Assembly: GCF_000003855.2 (NCBI RefSeq)
Contig: NW_003101681.1
Span: forward strand, 3,489,344-3,553,343
DNA: 64,000 bases
Direction of reading: 5' to 3'
Source: Blastomyces gilchristii SLH14081
Lineage: Eukaryota > Ascomycota > Eurotiomycetes > Onygenales > Ajellomycetaceae
Both the position numbers and the translations under genes were made by a program. The stretch's first letter is position 1. Each line of letters begins with the position of its first letter. The notes below the pieces were generated by a model, which was given only the letters and a program-made list of their open reading frames with translations, did no database searches and was not told the origin of the DNA. Positions 12,101-22,860 of the stretch are shown here, piece by piece.

Positions 12101-14300
12101 ACAATTGTTGACAGAGATCTGTGTCAGATTCATAGTCTTGTGAATATTATCTTCATGAATTATATCATTGTTAGAGAGTATTAAACTTCTGTTTCAAGTG
12201 TTTAATAAAATACCTTGTTCAGATAGTCAGATGAGTTCTAGTATAAGATTATAGTTAAGATTATTAACTTCATATATATAAGTATCTTCTCATTAATATT
12301 CTTCAATATCTATGTTTAGTTTTATCATGTAATGAGTGTAAACATCTTTCAAGTTATCAAATTCTGCAAGGAGTCAGTGTTTTAAAAACAGAATATACTG
12401 AAGATTATGATATCTTATGACTGAAGATTTAATCATTGTATAGTAGTATAGACTGCTGTCTATCATGACTTTTATATTATACATGGTATTTGTCACACTA
12501 GATATAAGAATCACATTCATTATCATTTTATCTTTAAATCATTGTTATTCAACCTCTTTAAGCTTCTGCTTATAAGTTTGAACAGCAGCTAATCTTTTTC
12601 CTACTTTATCAGAGAATTCTTATAGTTATCTTGTGAATCTTTCTTTAATACAATGTAATTGACATGGACAGGTGCTGATTATTTCTTAGAATGAGAAGAC
12701 ATATAGGTTGATTAGCAGTTAAAAGTAATATATTCTGATTAATTACAGTTGATGCACATTTCTCATCAATGTTGATGAACAGCTTCTTTAGAAGTGATTT
12801 CAGAGACTCAGAAGCCTGTTCAGACAGCAGAGACTCTTGCTTATATATAGATACTTAAGTTCACTCAATTTATGATATCTGTGTTATTCTTTGATATAGA
12901 TGTATAAGTGTATCATCTTCTACTATTAATCTGTATACTCTTAAGCTTAATAAGATGATTATTCAATGTCTGAAGTTGTATACAGAAGTCTTCATAAGTC
13001 TGGTCTTTATCTATACTTATAATAACTTATAGAAGTTTAAAAGTTAGTGTCTTCTTAAGCAAGCTAATCTTTATTTAATTCTCTTAAAATTTATTATCTA
13101 CTTTTAGAATCTTAATATTAAAGTCAGAGATGAATGTTGTGAGAGAAGTATTTCTCTATTAAATACTCTGTAATCAATCTAATATCTTCTGCTATATAGC
13201 AGTGTCTCTGAACAGAATATCAAGATATCTAATAATATTATCAGATATATATAACACTGATTCACATGTCTTTATTTATAAATGAAACTTCTATTTTATA
13301 GTATCTTTCAATTGATCATTGACATATCAATCTTAATTAGAGTGGCCGCCGGGACTATGAATTTCACGTTTGATCTCATTTGGTCTGATTTTATACATTT
13401 CTTCCTATAAACCTCACTAAGACTAATTATTAAAAAATCATGCAAAGTGACTATATATCAGATCTTAAATTGAAATCATGACTTAGAAAAATTAAGAAAG
13501 TGATCTCATTTAATTTCATTTAGTTATATTCTTTGTGTAAAGTCACTATTTTTAGACATTTTAAGGTTTTTTTTAGACTATTTTTAATTTTTTAAAAAGT
13601 AATGCTTTTTGATAATACTTAAATGAGATTTAAAGTCATTTAAAGTGATAAAAATAATTTAAATTGAGAAGTGAAAATCATGATCTTATTTGAAAAATGT
13701 GATAAGAGTAGATAGTAAGTCTCACTGAAACAGTATAAGACTACTATCTAATGTTAAAACTGTGTAATGAGATCAGTTGAATTGATAATACGATTATTTA
13801 ATATTCTGATTCTGGTTTCAGACACGGTCACATGGTCAGTCTAATCTTAATTAGTTAATAAACTGATAATATCTTCATTTACACTTAGTTTCACAGACAT
13901 GCTCAATTTTTATAATAAATAGAGAGTGAGATTAGAAGTGTTAAAATATATAGAAATATCTAGATATTTTTTAACACTTGTATATTTATATTTAATTCAG
14001 TTAATATTGAGATTGTCTGTATAGAAGTTTCTTGTTAAGTTAACTATTAACTTTTCTTATATTAACATTGTTAATTTGTATATATATAAGCTGTCTATTA
14101 TTATTATAATTTCAATATTACTCAGAGTCACTGTAATACTATATTTATACTCATATTCAAGAGTTCTTCTGTATTATTAATAGATATAGCTATATTATTT
14201 ATTAAATGTATAATATCTGTATTTAAGAGTTCTTCAGAATTGAAAGAAGTATTATTACATAAATATTATATATATCTAATATATCAGAACTCTCAGATCT
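12100..14300 (-). pseudogene. Family 2 copy 1 gag and protease remnants (split by a MITE)
   Basis: The protease region near 12420-12500 corresponds to the IKVMLDSS motif of copy 2, the family DSG motif with one residue altered. The zinc-knuckle region lies near 12720-12790. Gag continues to about 14300, interrupted by the MITE at 13338-13843. From about 13900 to the 5' LTR there is AT-rich leader with no frame I can support. Assignments rest on collinearity with copy 2. Confidence 0.6.
13338..13843 (-). mobile_element. 506-bp hAT-like MITE, copy 3
   Basis: It is flanked by perfect 8-bp duplications ATCTTAAT (13330-13337 and 13844-13851). The left terminus reads TAGAGTGGCCGCC, one base different from its siblings. 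The interior is more mutated than in copies 2 and 4, but both ends keep CpG (GGCCGCCGGG and GACACGG). Confidence 0.93.
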
Positions 14301-14502
14301 TTTACTGATATTATCTTCATAAGATCTTATTACAGAGTTAGAGTGACTGATAAGCAAGCTTCTATTTATCTAGTAGAAACTCAGTATTTACTTAACTAGT
14401 CTGTGATTGTTTATTTTCTTATTTCTTATATATTATTACATATTTACATATCTTTTTAATAGATAATTATTTCTAATGAGAAGATGATAATTGTTTTTCA
14501 AG

Positions 14503-14773
14503 TATAAGAGGCCTATACTAAATAGATCAGTATAATATATAGATCTTATATAATAAAAGTGAAAAATATTTGAGAAGAAAAACAAAAAGAGAAAGTATGA
14601 GAATTGATAATTAGAGCAGATATTTATACATGTATGAGATAAAGCTTCATGATGGAAGAATAGAAACTCCATGAGTTCTTCAGCCGAGAATCAGCAACCG
14701 AGAATCGGGGCTTCCGGCAGGAATCTATGGAGTGTAATCGGAATAGTCTTATAATCGGGCGCAGCCCGCCACA
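14503..14773 (-). repeat. 5' LTR of gypsy family 2 copy 1
   Basis: It ends on the plus strand with GGCGCAGCCCGCCACA and is followed by the duplication CTACA. The host-facing 119 bp (14655-14773) keep nearly all CpG and CpC, unlike the partner LTR, while the inward part (14503-14640) is mutated. In fungal gypsy elements U3 would carry the promoter, firing leftwards. Confidence 0.92.
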
Positions 14774-14778
14774 CTACA

Positions 14779-15335
14779 GAAGCTTAGCACACTGCATCCG
14801 AGCATTGAGTGCTATACACAAGGTCTCATTTATTGTCAACAACACCTCTGAAATATGCCATATAGTTCTTTCAAATCTATTTCTTCAATTTTATTACTTC
14901 ACACAAACTCTATCATCTTTTTCTTTCACTTGTGTGCTTATTTCTTTCAGTCAGCTGAAACAATTGCTTTAGAAATAGTAATGCTCTTCATATTTTTTAT
15001 TTTGCCACTCTTAGTGATATTATTATATTCAAAGAATATCACAGCACTTATACTTTTGAGAAAGCATAGGCCACAGTGATCTACACTGTAAACTTTTTCA
15101 ACTTCTCTTAATTCGCCCTGAAATATGAAATCTTGAGCACCTGTGTATTCTGATGCATTCACTTTCTGACTCTTTCTGTAACACACACATTCACATTCTG
15201 CTACAGAATCAATAAGTGTAGACTATCAATACTTCTTATTCTCATGTTTATGATAAATTCAATGTATAATGTTTAGCTTTCTCACATTTCCACACTCATC
15301 CAATCATACTCTCTACAAACCCAGTCAACTGCGCA
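14779..15335. other. Host intergenic region upstream of the membrane-protein gene
   Basis: This AT-rich but not RIP-like sequence continues the locus interrupted at 8121. It should hold the promoter of the 15336 gene; a pyrimidine-rich tract and CAATCATACTCTC lie within 40 bp of the start. A 79-codon minus-strand frame (15186-14947, containing FIFQGELREVEKVYSVDHCG) looks more protein-like than chance and might be an exon remnant of a divergent gene, but I cannot identify it. Confidence 0.55.
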
Positions 15336-16187
15336 TTGCATCAAAACTTGGAGAGATCTCGCATGAAACCCTACACAATAGAAACAATGCCGGCGCCATC
15401 AAGGCCTTCCTTCCTCTCCCTTTCTAAATCACCTTCATTCGCTACCTCTCCCCCCTCTCACACAGAACCTCCTGAGTTACTTTCATCTGATAGTAATCAG
15501 CCGAAATCAGATCCAAGTGCTTCAATAGCCGCATCTCAAACACCAGTGTCATTGTCCATCATCCTGTCAAACTTGATCCCGACATTTCTAATACTCCTAT
15601 ATGCCATTTACATTATCCATCGAATCAGACGGTATACGCGATTCGCGGGAATCAAGAGGTTCTTCCACATATGTGTTTCTTTACCGCAGAATACTATGGA
15701 CATAGTGTGGAGAGGGAGAAGGAGGGGCATTGATGGATACGTGCATGTCGATGCCAATCCAAATTCCGACCATTCCTTTGAACGTGGTGGATGGGACGAA
15801 CTGGCAAGTTATGGTGTTAATGGGCATGAAGAGATTGAGATCGAGGGCCAGCAGGACGTGGCCGGAACCGGGAGACCAGTTGAAAGTAAGGGTTGTCAAC
15901 AGGGTGATCAACTTATTGATAGCTTAAGCTCAGGTTGCGATGCCTCCGATGCGGCATTGGATACACCCTTGGAGGACGACGGGGAGGAGCAATTAGACAT
16001 GTCCAGATATTTCGACCCAATGACGTCAAGGCTGCGAGAAGGCGTCCTTTTTGGCCCTGAGATAGAGATTGGGCGCGAGGATAAGGCTGAATTTGAGGGC
16101 AGAGGAGAAAAAGGAGATATCACGGCGTGGATTGATGGCGCCGTTGGTAGGGTTGTTGCGAGGTTTGTCAGTTGGCTGGATGACTGA
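15336..16187 (+). CDS. Conserved-type hypothetical single-pass membrane protein
   Basis: An uninterrupted 283-codon frame with ordinary fungal codon use and GC content, unlike everything around it. Residues 1-70 are Ser/Pro-rich and of low complexity. Residues about 71-95 (SIILSNLIPTFLILLYAIYI) form one transmembrane helix, followed by a strongly basic stretch (HRIRRYTRF), so by the positive-inside rule the C-terminal part should be cytoplasmic. Residues 125-270 are acidic and probably disordered. The last 20 residues (WIDGAVGRVVARFVSWLDD) form a likely amphipathic helix; similar endings occur in uncharacterised ascomycete membrane proteins, as I recall. Met10 (15363) is an alternative start. 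I see no intron or enzyme motif and assign no function. Confidence 0.8.
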   Translation: MHQNLERSRMKPYTIETMPAPSRPSFLSLSKSPSFATSPPSHTEPPELLSSDSNQPKSDPSASIAASQTPVSLSIILSNLIPTFLILLYAIYIIHRIRRYTRFAGIKRFFHICVSLPQNTMDIVWRGRRRGIDGYVHVDANPNSDHSFERGGWDELASYGVNGHEEIEIEGQQDVAGTGRPVESKGCQQGDQLIDSLSSGCDASDAALDTPLEDDGEEQLDMSRYFDPMTSRLREGVLFGPEIEIGREDKAEFEGRGEKGDITAWIDGAVGRVVARFVSWLDD

Positions 16188-16560
16188 CTTTGAAACCCCT
16201 TGTTAGCGTGAGTGCTTGGGTAATGTAAAACAATGCTATGAGTGTGCATCTTGAAATAATGTCAGATTGGCTAGATAATTGAGTATAATAAATGCAGACA
16301 GAAGACAGATGAAAGGGATGAAGTGATATGAACAATGTCACACTTGTAAAATGTTTTTGTAGTATTGTGGTGAACATATTACTTTTGAAAACAGAATTTT
16401 CCCAGCTCTCATTGAAAATTAGTAGCAAAACACTGCAAAAAAATCAAAATATTTATGTTTCTCTAGAATTATTCAATTATCATTCAATATGCATCTTTTT
16501 CAATTAATTATTATTGAAATATGCCTCTTTCTTACCTTAATTATTAAATTTATATATATT
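16188..16560. other. Host 3' flank of the membrane-protein gene
   Basis: The first about 70 bp after the stop keep CpG and GG (GTTAGCGTGAGTGCTTGGG) and probably form the 3' UTR. Composition then falls to plain AT-rich DNA with no frame or RNA gene that I can support. Confidence 0.6.
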
Positions 16561-16779
16561 AATCAACTCTTTTTTCAATATGTCTTATAACACTCACTGT
16601 CTTACTGCTTTACAAGCTTATATAAAGACTTCTACTCTGTGCTTTAGTCTTCTCAAACTACCTGTTTCAGAAGTTCTGAATAATAAAGAGGATCTGTGTA
16701 GTATTCACTCTTACTACTTCTCAGAGCTTCTAATTCTTTCTTCTTCTACTTTATTCTTATTTCTCTATCTGAAAGTATA

Positions 16780-16925
16780 TTTACTTATTACTTCTTAGAG
16801 CTTTTATATCTTTCTGAAGCTTCTATCTCTTTCTTTCTAAGAGTTCTATCTCTTTCTTTCTGAAGCTTCTATCTCTTTCTTTCTAAGACTTCTATTTTCT
16901 TCATTCTGAGACTTTCACTTCTTTC
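16780..16925. repeat. 23-bp imperfect tandem repeat
   Basis: About five units of a pyrimidine-rich 23-mer with the core TTCTATCTCTTTCTTTCT, alternating GAAGC and AAGAG leaders. It is followed by a short (TA)n run near 16955-16975. This is non-coding satellite-like sequence. Confidence 0.7.
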
Positions 16926-17158
16926 TTCTGTAAAGTCAATCACAATAAACAAATATTTATATATATATATATATAGAGAGATGCTCGCTCATCTTTAGAT
17001 TAGAAGAATAAGACAAGGTTTATCTTTTTACATATATAATACATAATTAGTATACACTATAGATAATATATACTGCAATTTAATAGTATATCTATTTAAG
17101 AATAAAATTCTCAGTTCTCTTAGATTTTACTGTGTTATTAAAGTTATAATACTAATAT

Positions 17159-17310
17159 TTAATCTGAGTTGTAAATAATAAAGTTCAGTTAACTGATAAG
17201 CAGTCTGATTAGCTTCTCTATATTCTTTCTATCTTTGAGAAGATATAGTACTGATAATTAATCTGAGTTATAAATAATAAAGTTCAGTTAACTGATGATT
17301 AATCTAATTA
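17159..17310. repeat. Two-copy 99-bp tandem repeat
   Basis: The block AATCTGAGTTGTAAATAATA and the following AAGTTCAGTTAACTGAT occur at 17161 and again at 17260 with one mismatch, giving a period of 99 bp. The sequence between is AT-rich with no gene. Confidence 0.65.
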
Positions 17311-17339
17311 ACTTATCTATCTTATTGTAATACTGTAGC

Positions 17340-17978
17340 TGATAATCTGTTCAGTTTGTAATAGATTTACTCTATACATATTTATTACACACTGCAATGA
17401 AGCAGAATGAATAAGTTAATAAAAGTAACTTCTATCAGATACTCTGCTCTGCTGAGCTGAATAAGTTTACTGAGAAATAAACTTTCTATAAATCTGCTGA
17501 AAGATCTGATATTAAGTATATCTACTTGTAGATAACAGTAGAGAAACATACTGTTATAATTATAAAAATCTGATAGAATGTAAATAAATAATATAATAAT
17601 ATTATAAATTAAGTTACACTATACAACTATGTTAAGATAGAGAGTATTCTTATAAAAGTATCTATCAGATATTATAATAACACTAAGATAAGTCTTAACT
17701 CAGTTTCTGTTATAGAATAAATGAATATTATTAATTATTAACTACTGATTTTCTATACAGAGATTTTAAAGTATATAAAAGAAAGAGAGTTAATAGCTTT
17801 AAGCAGTGTTAAGTTTAATTATCAGAGTCATATCTCTCTTGATAAAGCTGCTGTATTAGATATAATTAAAGAGTTGAAGTAGCTGAAGTCTCAGCTAACT
17901 CAGTGAGAAAGTGAGTTAAATAAGTATGAGTATCAGCTCAATTAACAGCAGAAATAGCTGAATAAGTATATTACTCTT
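17340..17978 (+). pseudogene. Old degraded ORF with coiled-coil end, split by two gypsy elements
   Basis: From about 17760 one frame reads KAAVLDIIKELK, then heptad-like Leu/Lys/Gln sequence with two stops. Skipping family 2 copy 2 and family 1 copy C, including one copy of each target duplication, the same frame runs on through 31820-31869 and 61291-61330 (KKCVNKLQNNLQYLID, then KRS). Both elements thus inserted in the same older coding sequence, 55 bp apart. I do not recognise the protein; the part before 17760 has no clear frame. Confidence 0.4.
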
Positions 17979-18288
17979 TGTAGCGGGCTGCGCCTGATCA
18001 ATGATATAGACTATTTCATTACACTTCACAGATTCCAACCACTTTATTCTCGAACATGTATGCTCTGATTCTCAGCCATTCTCAATCATCAATTCTCAGC
18101 TGTTATAAACATGTATAGATTCTTCTGCTCCGAAGCTTCACTGTGTATATTACCACATACATGTATAAATATTCACTTCAATTACTGATTCTCACACTTT
18201 CTCTTTCTTTTTCTTCTCTAACATTTTTCTCTTTATTATATAAGATCTATTAATATCATACTAATCTATTCAGCATAGGCTTCTTATA
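17979..18288 (+). repeat. 5' LTR of gypsy family 2 copy 2
   Basis: It begins TGTAGCGGGCTGCGCC, preceded by CTCTT. The first 25 bp keep CpG and GG that are lost in the 3' LTR (TGTGATGAGCTGCATC), whereas the inner end (GGCTTCTTATA) is more mutated than the outer end of the 3' LTR (GGCCTCTTACA). Confidence 0.92.
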
Positions 18289-18379
18289 CTAGAAAAACAT
18301 TCATTGTCTCCTCATTAGAAATGATTATTCATTGAGAGATATTCAAACATGTAATAACATGTAAGAAAGAGAAACAGTT

Positions 18380-19960
18380 ACACAGACACTGAGTTCTCAG
18401 ATAGAAGCTTGCTCACCAGTCACTCTGACTCTGCAATAGAATTTTATAAGAGAATATCAGTAAAAGACCTGAGAGTTCTGACATTCAGATGTATGAGATA
18501 TTCATACAATTACACTTCTTCAGATTTCACAGATATCACACATCTGATAAATGATATAATCATGTCTAACACTAATATGAGAGACTCTTAAGTGCAAGCA
18601 TAGATATAATATCATAGTGACTCTGAGCAATGTTGAAATTATAACAGTAACAGATAGCTGATATGCATGCAACTCAACAACTTTAATACAAGGAAATTCA
18701 ATAATTAATTCAACAAGAAATTCATGCAATTCTAGCATTTACAGAATTGAATATAAAAGCACTGAAAGAATGCTTAGATGCTTCTACATATTTCAATACT
18801 TTTAATCTCACTCTCTACTCATCATGAAGAATGGAAATACTCACAAAACTGAGTGTGAATGAAGATATCATCAATTCATTAACTAATCAAGATTGATATA
18901 TCAATGAATGATTGAAAGATTATGTGAAACAGAAGTTTTATTCATGAATAAAAGCATGTGAATCAGTGTTGCAAACACTTGACAATATTATCAAACATCT
19001 TGATATTCTGTTCTAAGATACTACCATGCAACAGAAAGTGTTACATTGATTATAAAGTGCTTAACAGAGAAACACTTCTCTTACAACATTCATTCCTGAC
19101 TTTGATATCAAGATTTCAAAAGCAGGTGATCAATCTTGAGAGAATTGAATGAAGATTAGCATGCTCAAGAAGACATTAACTTTCAAACTCTTACAGACTC
19201 TTGTAAGTGTAGACAAAGACTAGACTTATGAAGGTTTCTACACATAGCTTCAGACATTGAATAACTGTCTTATCAAGCTCAAGAGTATACAGAACAGTGA
19301 TAGAAGATATTACACTCACACATCTATACTAAGAAATAACTCAGTCACTCACACACCTGCACTGAAGAATAATAATGATGCAGATGCTATGAATTGAGTA
19401 GACTCAAATATCTACACATAAGCAAGAGTTTTCACTGTTCAAACAGGCTTCTAAGTTCCTGAGATCACTCTCAAAGAAGTCACTGATCAATGTCAATATG
19501 AAGTATACATTAACTGTAACTGATCAGAACACATTGCTTTCAACTGTTGATTAATCTATATATCTTCTCAATCAAGAGAAAGATCAGTGTCTTCTTATTC
19601 AAAAAATGAATCAGTGTCTGTTCTCATCAATCATATTGCAGTGAAGAAAGATTCAGAAGATAACTACAAGAATATTTCAGTGAAACAGGAAAAAGATTAG
19701 CTTCTATTCAAATTTATAAACAGAAGCTTGAAGAGATTGAATGACAACAATTTGAAGAGAAAATGACAATGAATGCAATTCTTGTATCTACTGTAATTAA
19801 TAATATATATAATATAAAAGTCATGCTAGACAGCAGTCTATGCCACTATACAATGATAAAATCTTTAGTCATAAGATGTCATAATCTTCAGTGTATTCTC
19901 TTATCAAAATCCCAACTTCTTACAGAATTCAATAATTTAAAAGATGTTTGCACGCATTAC
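18380..19960 (+). pseudogene. Family 2 copy 2 gag, zinc knuckle and protease
   Basis: Gag-like frame runs from about 18400. A zinc knuckle lies near 19500-19545: YINCNWSEHIAFNC, which fits CX2CX4HX4C if the first residue was cysteine (TGC to TAC). An aspartic protease block follows at 19790-19850 (NIYNIKVMLDSS), matching the DSG motif with the glycine changed. TGA stops interrupt it. In an active element gag would coat the RNA and the protease would process the polyprotein. Confidence 0.72.
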
Positions 19961-20159
19961 ATGATGAAACTAAACATAGATATTGAAGAACATTAGTATG
20001 AAGACATGTATATATATGAAGTTGATAATCTTGATTATAATCTAATGTTAGAACTTGTCTGACTATCTGAATAAGACATCTTATTGAATGCTTAAAACAG
20101 GGGTTTAATATTCTCTAATAATGATAGAATTCATGAAGATGATATTCACAAGACTATGA

Positions 20160-21685
20160 AAATGACACAGCTCTCTGTCAACACTTATAAAATGCTCTGA
20201 AAAAGAAGTCATCAAAATCACTGACAAAGTCACTGATAGCAGAATCATGTATCAATCTATTTCATCAGTCTGATCAATATCAAGAAAGCTCTAGAAAAGT
20301 TATCCTGTACTATAATAATAGATTCTCATATAAAACTCTCTCAATAATATCATGAATATCTAGATGTCTTCTGACAAGATAATATTATGAATATATCTTC
20401 TTTACAAGGCTCAGAAGTGAATCATAGTATCAAGTTAGAAAAGAAGAATGATAAGAACTCTGAGTCACTATAAGATTCTCTTTATAATATGTCTCAAGAT
20501 GAACTTCTTCTTCTTCAGAAGACACTCAATAATCTGTTAGATAAGAGATTTATACATGTTAACAACTCTTTCACTGCAGCTTCTATTCTCTTTACAAAGA
20601 AGTCAGGTGAAGAACTCTGATTCTATATAAACTACTGAGATCTGGAACAGATTGACAAAGAAAGATTGATATCTCTTATCTCTCATCAATGAAACCCTAG
20701 TATGAATCAGATGAGCTCAATGATTTATAAAGCTAGATATCATTACTGTGTTTCATAAGATTCTTATCAGTGAAGAAGATGAATGACTTACAGCATTCTG
20801 AACATATTATAACCTCTTTGAATGAAATGTTATACTCTTTGAACTGACTAACATTCTCAGTACATTTCAGAAGTATATTAACTGAGCACTTCAAGATTTT
20901 CTTAATAAGTTTGCATCTGCTTATCTAGATAATATTCTCATCTTTATCAATGAATTCAGAAAAGAGTATCAAGAGCATATGCAAAGAGTATTACAATAAC
21001 TATAAGAAGCAGAACTATCAATTAATATCAATTAGTGTGATTTCAAAGTTAAAAGTACTAAATACTTAGATTTTATTATAGAAGCTGATAAGAGAATTTA
21101 AATGAATTCTAAGAAGATGTCTGCTATTCTTGAATAAGAAGCTTTATATACTGTGAAAGATATATAAAGCTTCATTGAATTCACTAACTTCTATCAGTAA
21201 TTTATATGAATCTTCTCAGATATTACAAGATCACTTACAGAACTTACTAAGAAAGACTCAGTATTTCAATGATCAGTGAATACTGAAGCTACATTTACAC
21301 AGATGAAGAAGATATTTATTAATATCTCTTTACTGATAATATTCAATTCTGATTGTGAGACAGTTGTTAAGACTGATTTCTCTGACTATATAACAGAAGA
21401 AGTGATATTGTAATATGATAATAAAGATATTCTACAACTATATATTTTCATGTCTAAGAAACTGAGTCTCACTGAATGCAATTATAAGATCTATGATAAG
21501 AAACTTCTTATAATCATACACTGTTTAGAAGAATGAGACTCTGAACTTCAAAGTATCTTCAAATTTGAGATAATCACAGATCATAAGAATCTTAAATACT
21601 TTACAACTACTTATAAACTTACTGAATGATAGATACAATGATCTGAGTTCTTAAATCACTTTCATTTTATAATACACTATCATCT
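20160..21685 (+). pseudogene. Family 2 copy 2 reverse transcriptase and RNase H (N part)
   Basis: RT is recognised from LYNMSQDELLLLQKTLNNLL (about 20490), FTAASILFTKKSGEELWFYI (about 20570; its W reads TGA here) and AYLDNILIFINEF (about 20920), where YLDD has become YLDN. RNase H begins near 21340 ([23 protein letters not shown], then ITDHKNLKYF at about 21575). The frame is cut at 21685 by element B and resumes at 29047. Confidence 0.78.
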
Positions 21686-21860
21686 TGTGATTCAAAGATT
21701 GCTTCAGCCAGTGTACAATTACAGGTGTACACCGGCTTCTTATATATTGTAATATCATACACTAAATTAATTAGTGGCTGCTATGGCCCCTTTACACTCA
21801 TAAGCAAGTTCAGAAGTGGCTGTGTTATTATTCAACAGTTATACATTCTTTCAAACCACA
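21686..21860 (-). repeat. 3' LTR of gypsy family 1 copy B
   Basis: 175 bp with inverted ends TGTGATTC and AAACCACA. The part next to the internal region (21809-21860) has lost almost every CpG and CpC that the partner LTR keeps at 28995-29046. Confidence 0.9.
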
Positions 21861-22477
21861 TTCTCTCTCACCAGATTCAGTCACGCTCACATGACCATGT
21901 TATATGCTCTAGGTTTATGCAGATTAGCTTGCTACTAGCATTTCACAATTATGTGATCTATTTCTGATTCAGCTAGTGTCTCACATATGCTTTCACAAAG
22001 AAACTTTCACTATATTACATTACTTATTCACTAACTTTTCTCATTCTTCAATCATTATCTTCATCATTATTATCATTGAATGTTATTATCTTATTCAAGA
22101 TTTCTACTTCTTCTTCTGTTCAACTCTTTCTATCTGTTTATCTATCATATTATACATGTTTCTGATGATGATTCTCTGTTCTCACAACAAGCATTCTCAT
22201 AGTGCTTATACTGGGCAGTTCATTAGCAGTAAGTGTAACACATTGTGAAACATGATCAGAACTTGTTTATCTTCTAACAATCACCAGAATGTACTATCAT
22301 GAATGATACATCTTCTTCATCTTCTTGTACACCTCTGACCCTCTTTTCTCCAGCAGTATCTGATCATGTTTTCCTGATCATGTTGCATGGTCACAGATAC
22401 TGATGTTTTGATTTGTATAGAATCTTCACATGTTGACAGATCCACATTCACTGATGAATTATGATCCAATGTTGAAT

Positions 22478-22577
22478 NNNNNNNNNNNNNNNNNNNNNNN
22501 NNNNNNNNNNNNNNNNNNNNNNNNNNNNNNNNNNNNNNNNNNNNNNNNNNNNNNNNNNNNNNNNNNNNNNNNNNNNN
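22478..22577. other. Assembly gap of 100 N
   Basis: A run of exactly 100 unknown bases, the conventional length for a gap of unknown size. By alignment with copies A and C, about 1 kb of the element is missing here. Confidence 0.99.
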
Positions 22578-22860
22578 AAGGCTGCCCCCCCCCCAATCTC
22601 CTACACTTGCCCCTGTGTCTGGTTCTCCGCTCTCAAGCTCCTCCCGTCGCTTCCTCTCCCTCCCCTGCGGGGAAGGTTTGCGCACACCGGGTTGTAAGCG
22701 TTCGGCCCTGAGTGGCTCCCGCCGTCGTTCGTCCGGTCCTGTGCCTCCTCCTTCTTCTGTTTCTTCCACCTCTGTCCCCCCTGCCCTGGCTCCTGGTTCT
22801 GCAGGTTCCACACTCTTCTTCAATTTCTCTACGCGTACGCGTGCGCATTCCTATATTGAT
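22578..22860 (+). other. Unmutated GC-rich island inside gypsy copy B
   Basis: Directly after the gap the sequence keeps CpG, CpC and GpG everywhere (GCCCTGGCTCCTGGTTCTGC, ACGCGTACGCGTGCGC). The aligned segment of copy C (about 38150-38410) has C to T or G to A at nearly all of these sites. Further right in copy B the usual mutated state returns. Confidence 0.8.

Larger units (their letters stand above)
8122..14773 (-). mobile_element. Ty3/gypsy chromovirus (family 2), copy 1
   Basis: This complete element has 271-bp LTRs (8122-8392 and 14503-14773) and perfect 5-bp target duplications CTACA at 8117-8121 and 14774-14778. Removing the two MITEs (9648-10153, 13338-13843) leaves about 5.6 kb. 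Read on the minus strand the order is gag with zinc knuckle, protease, reverse transcriptase, RNase H, integrase and chromodomain, the usual chromovirus order. Copy 2 (17979-31814) is collinear. Stops are frequent. It inserted about 560 bp upstream of the host gene, in divergent orientation. Confidence 0.93.

Noticed and set aside
14436..14672. 78-codon minus-strand ORF.
   Set aside because: It lies within the 5' LTR and leader of family 2 copy 1; the equivalent region in copy 2 has no such frame.
15681..16249. Minus-strand ORFs of 76 and 113 codons overlapping the host gene.
   Set aside because: They are shadows of the 283-codon sense frame, without protein-like composition of their own.
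22317..22823. 168-codon minus-strand ORF across the gap in gypsy copy B.
   Set aside because: It reads through 100 N and the complement of the accessory ORF; the plus-strand frame is the one conserved in the other copies.
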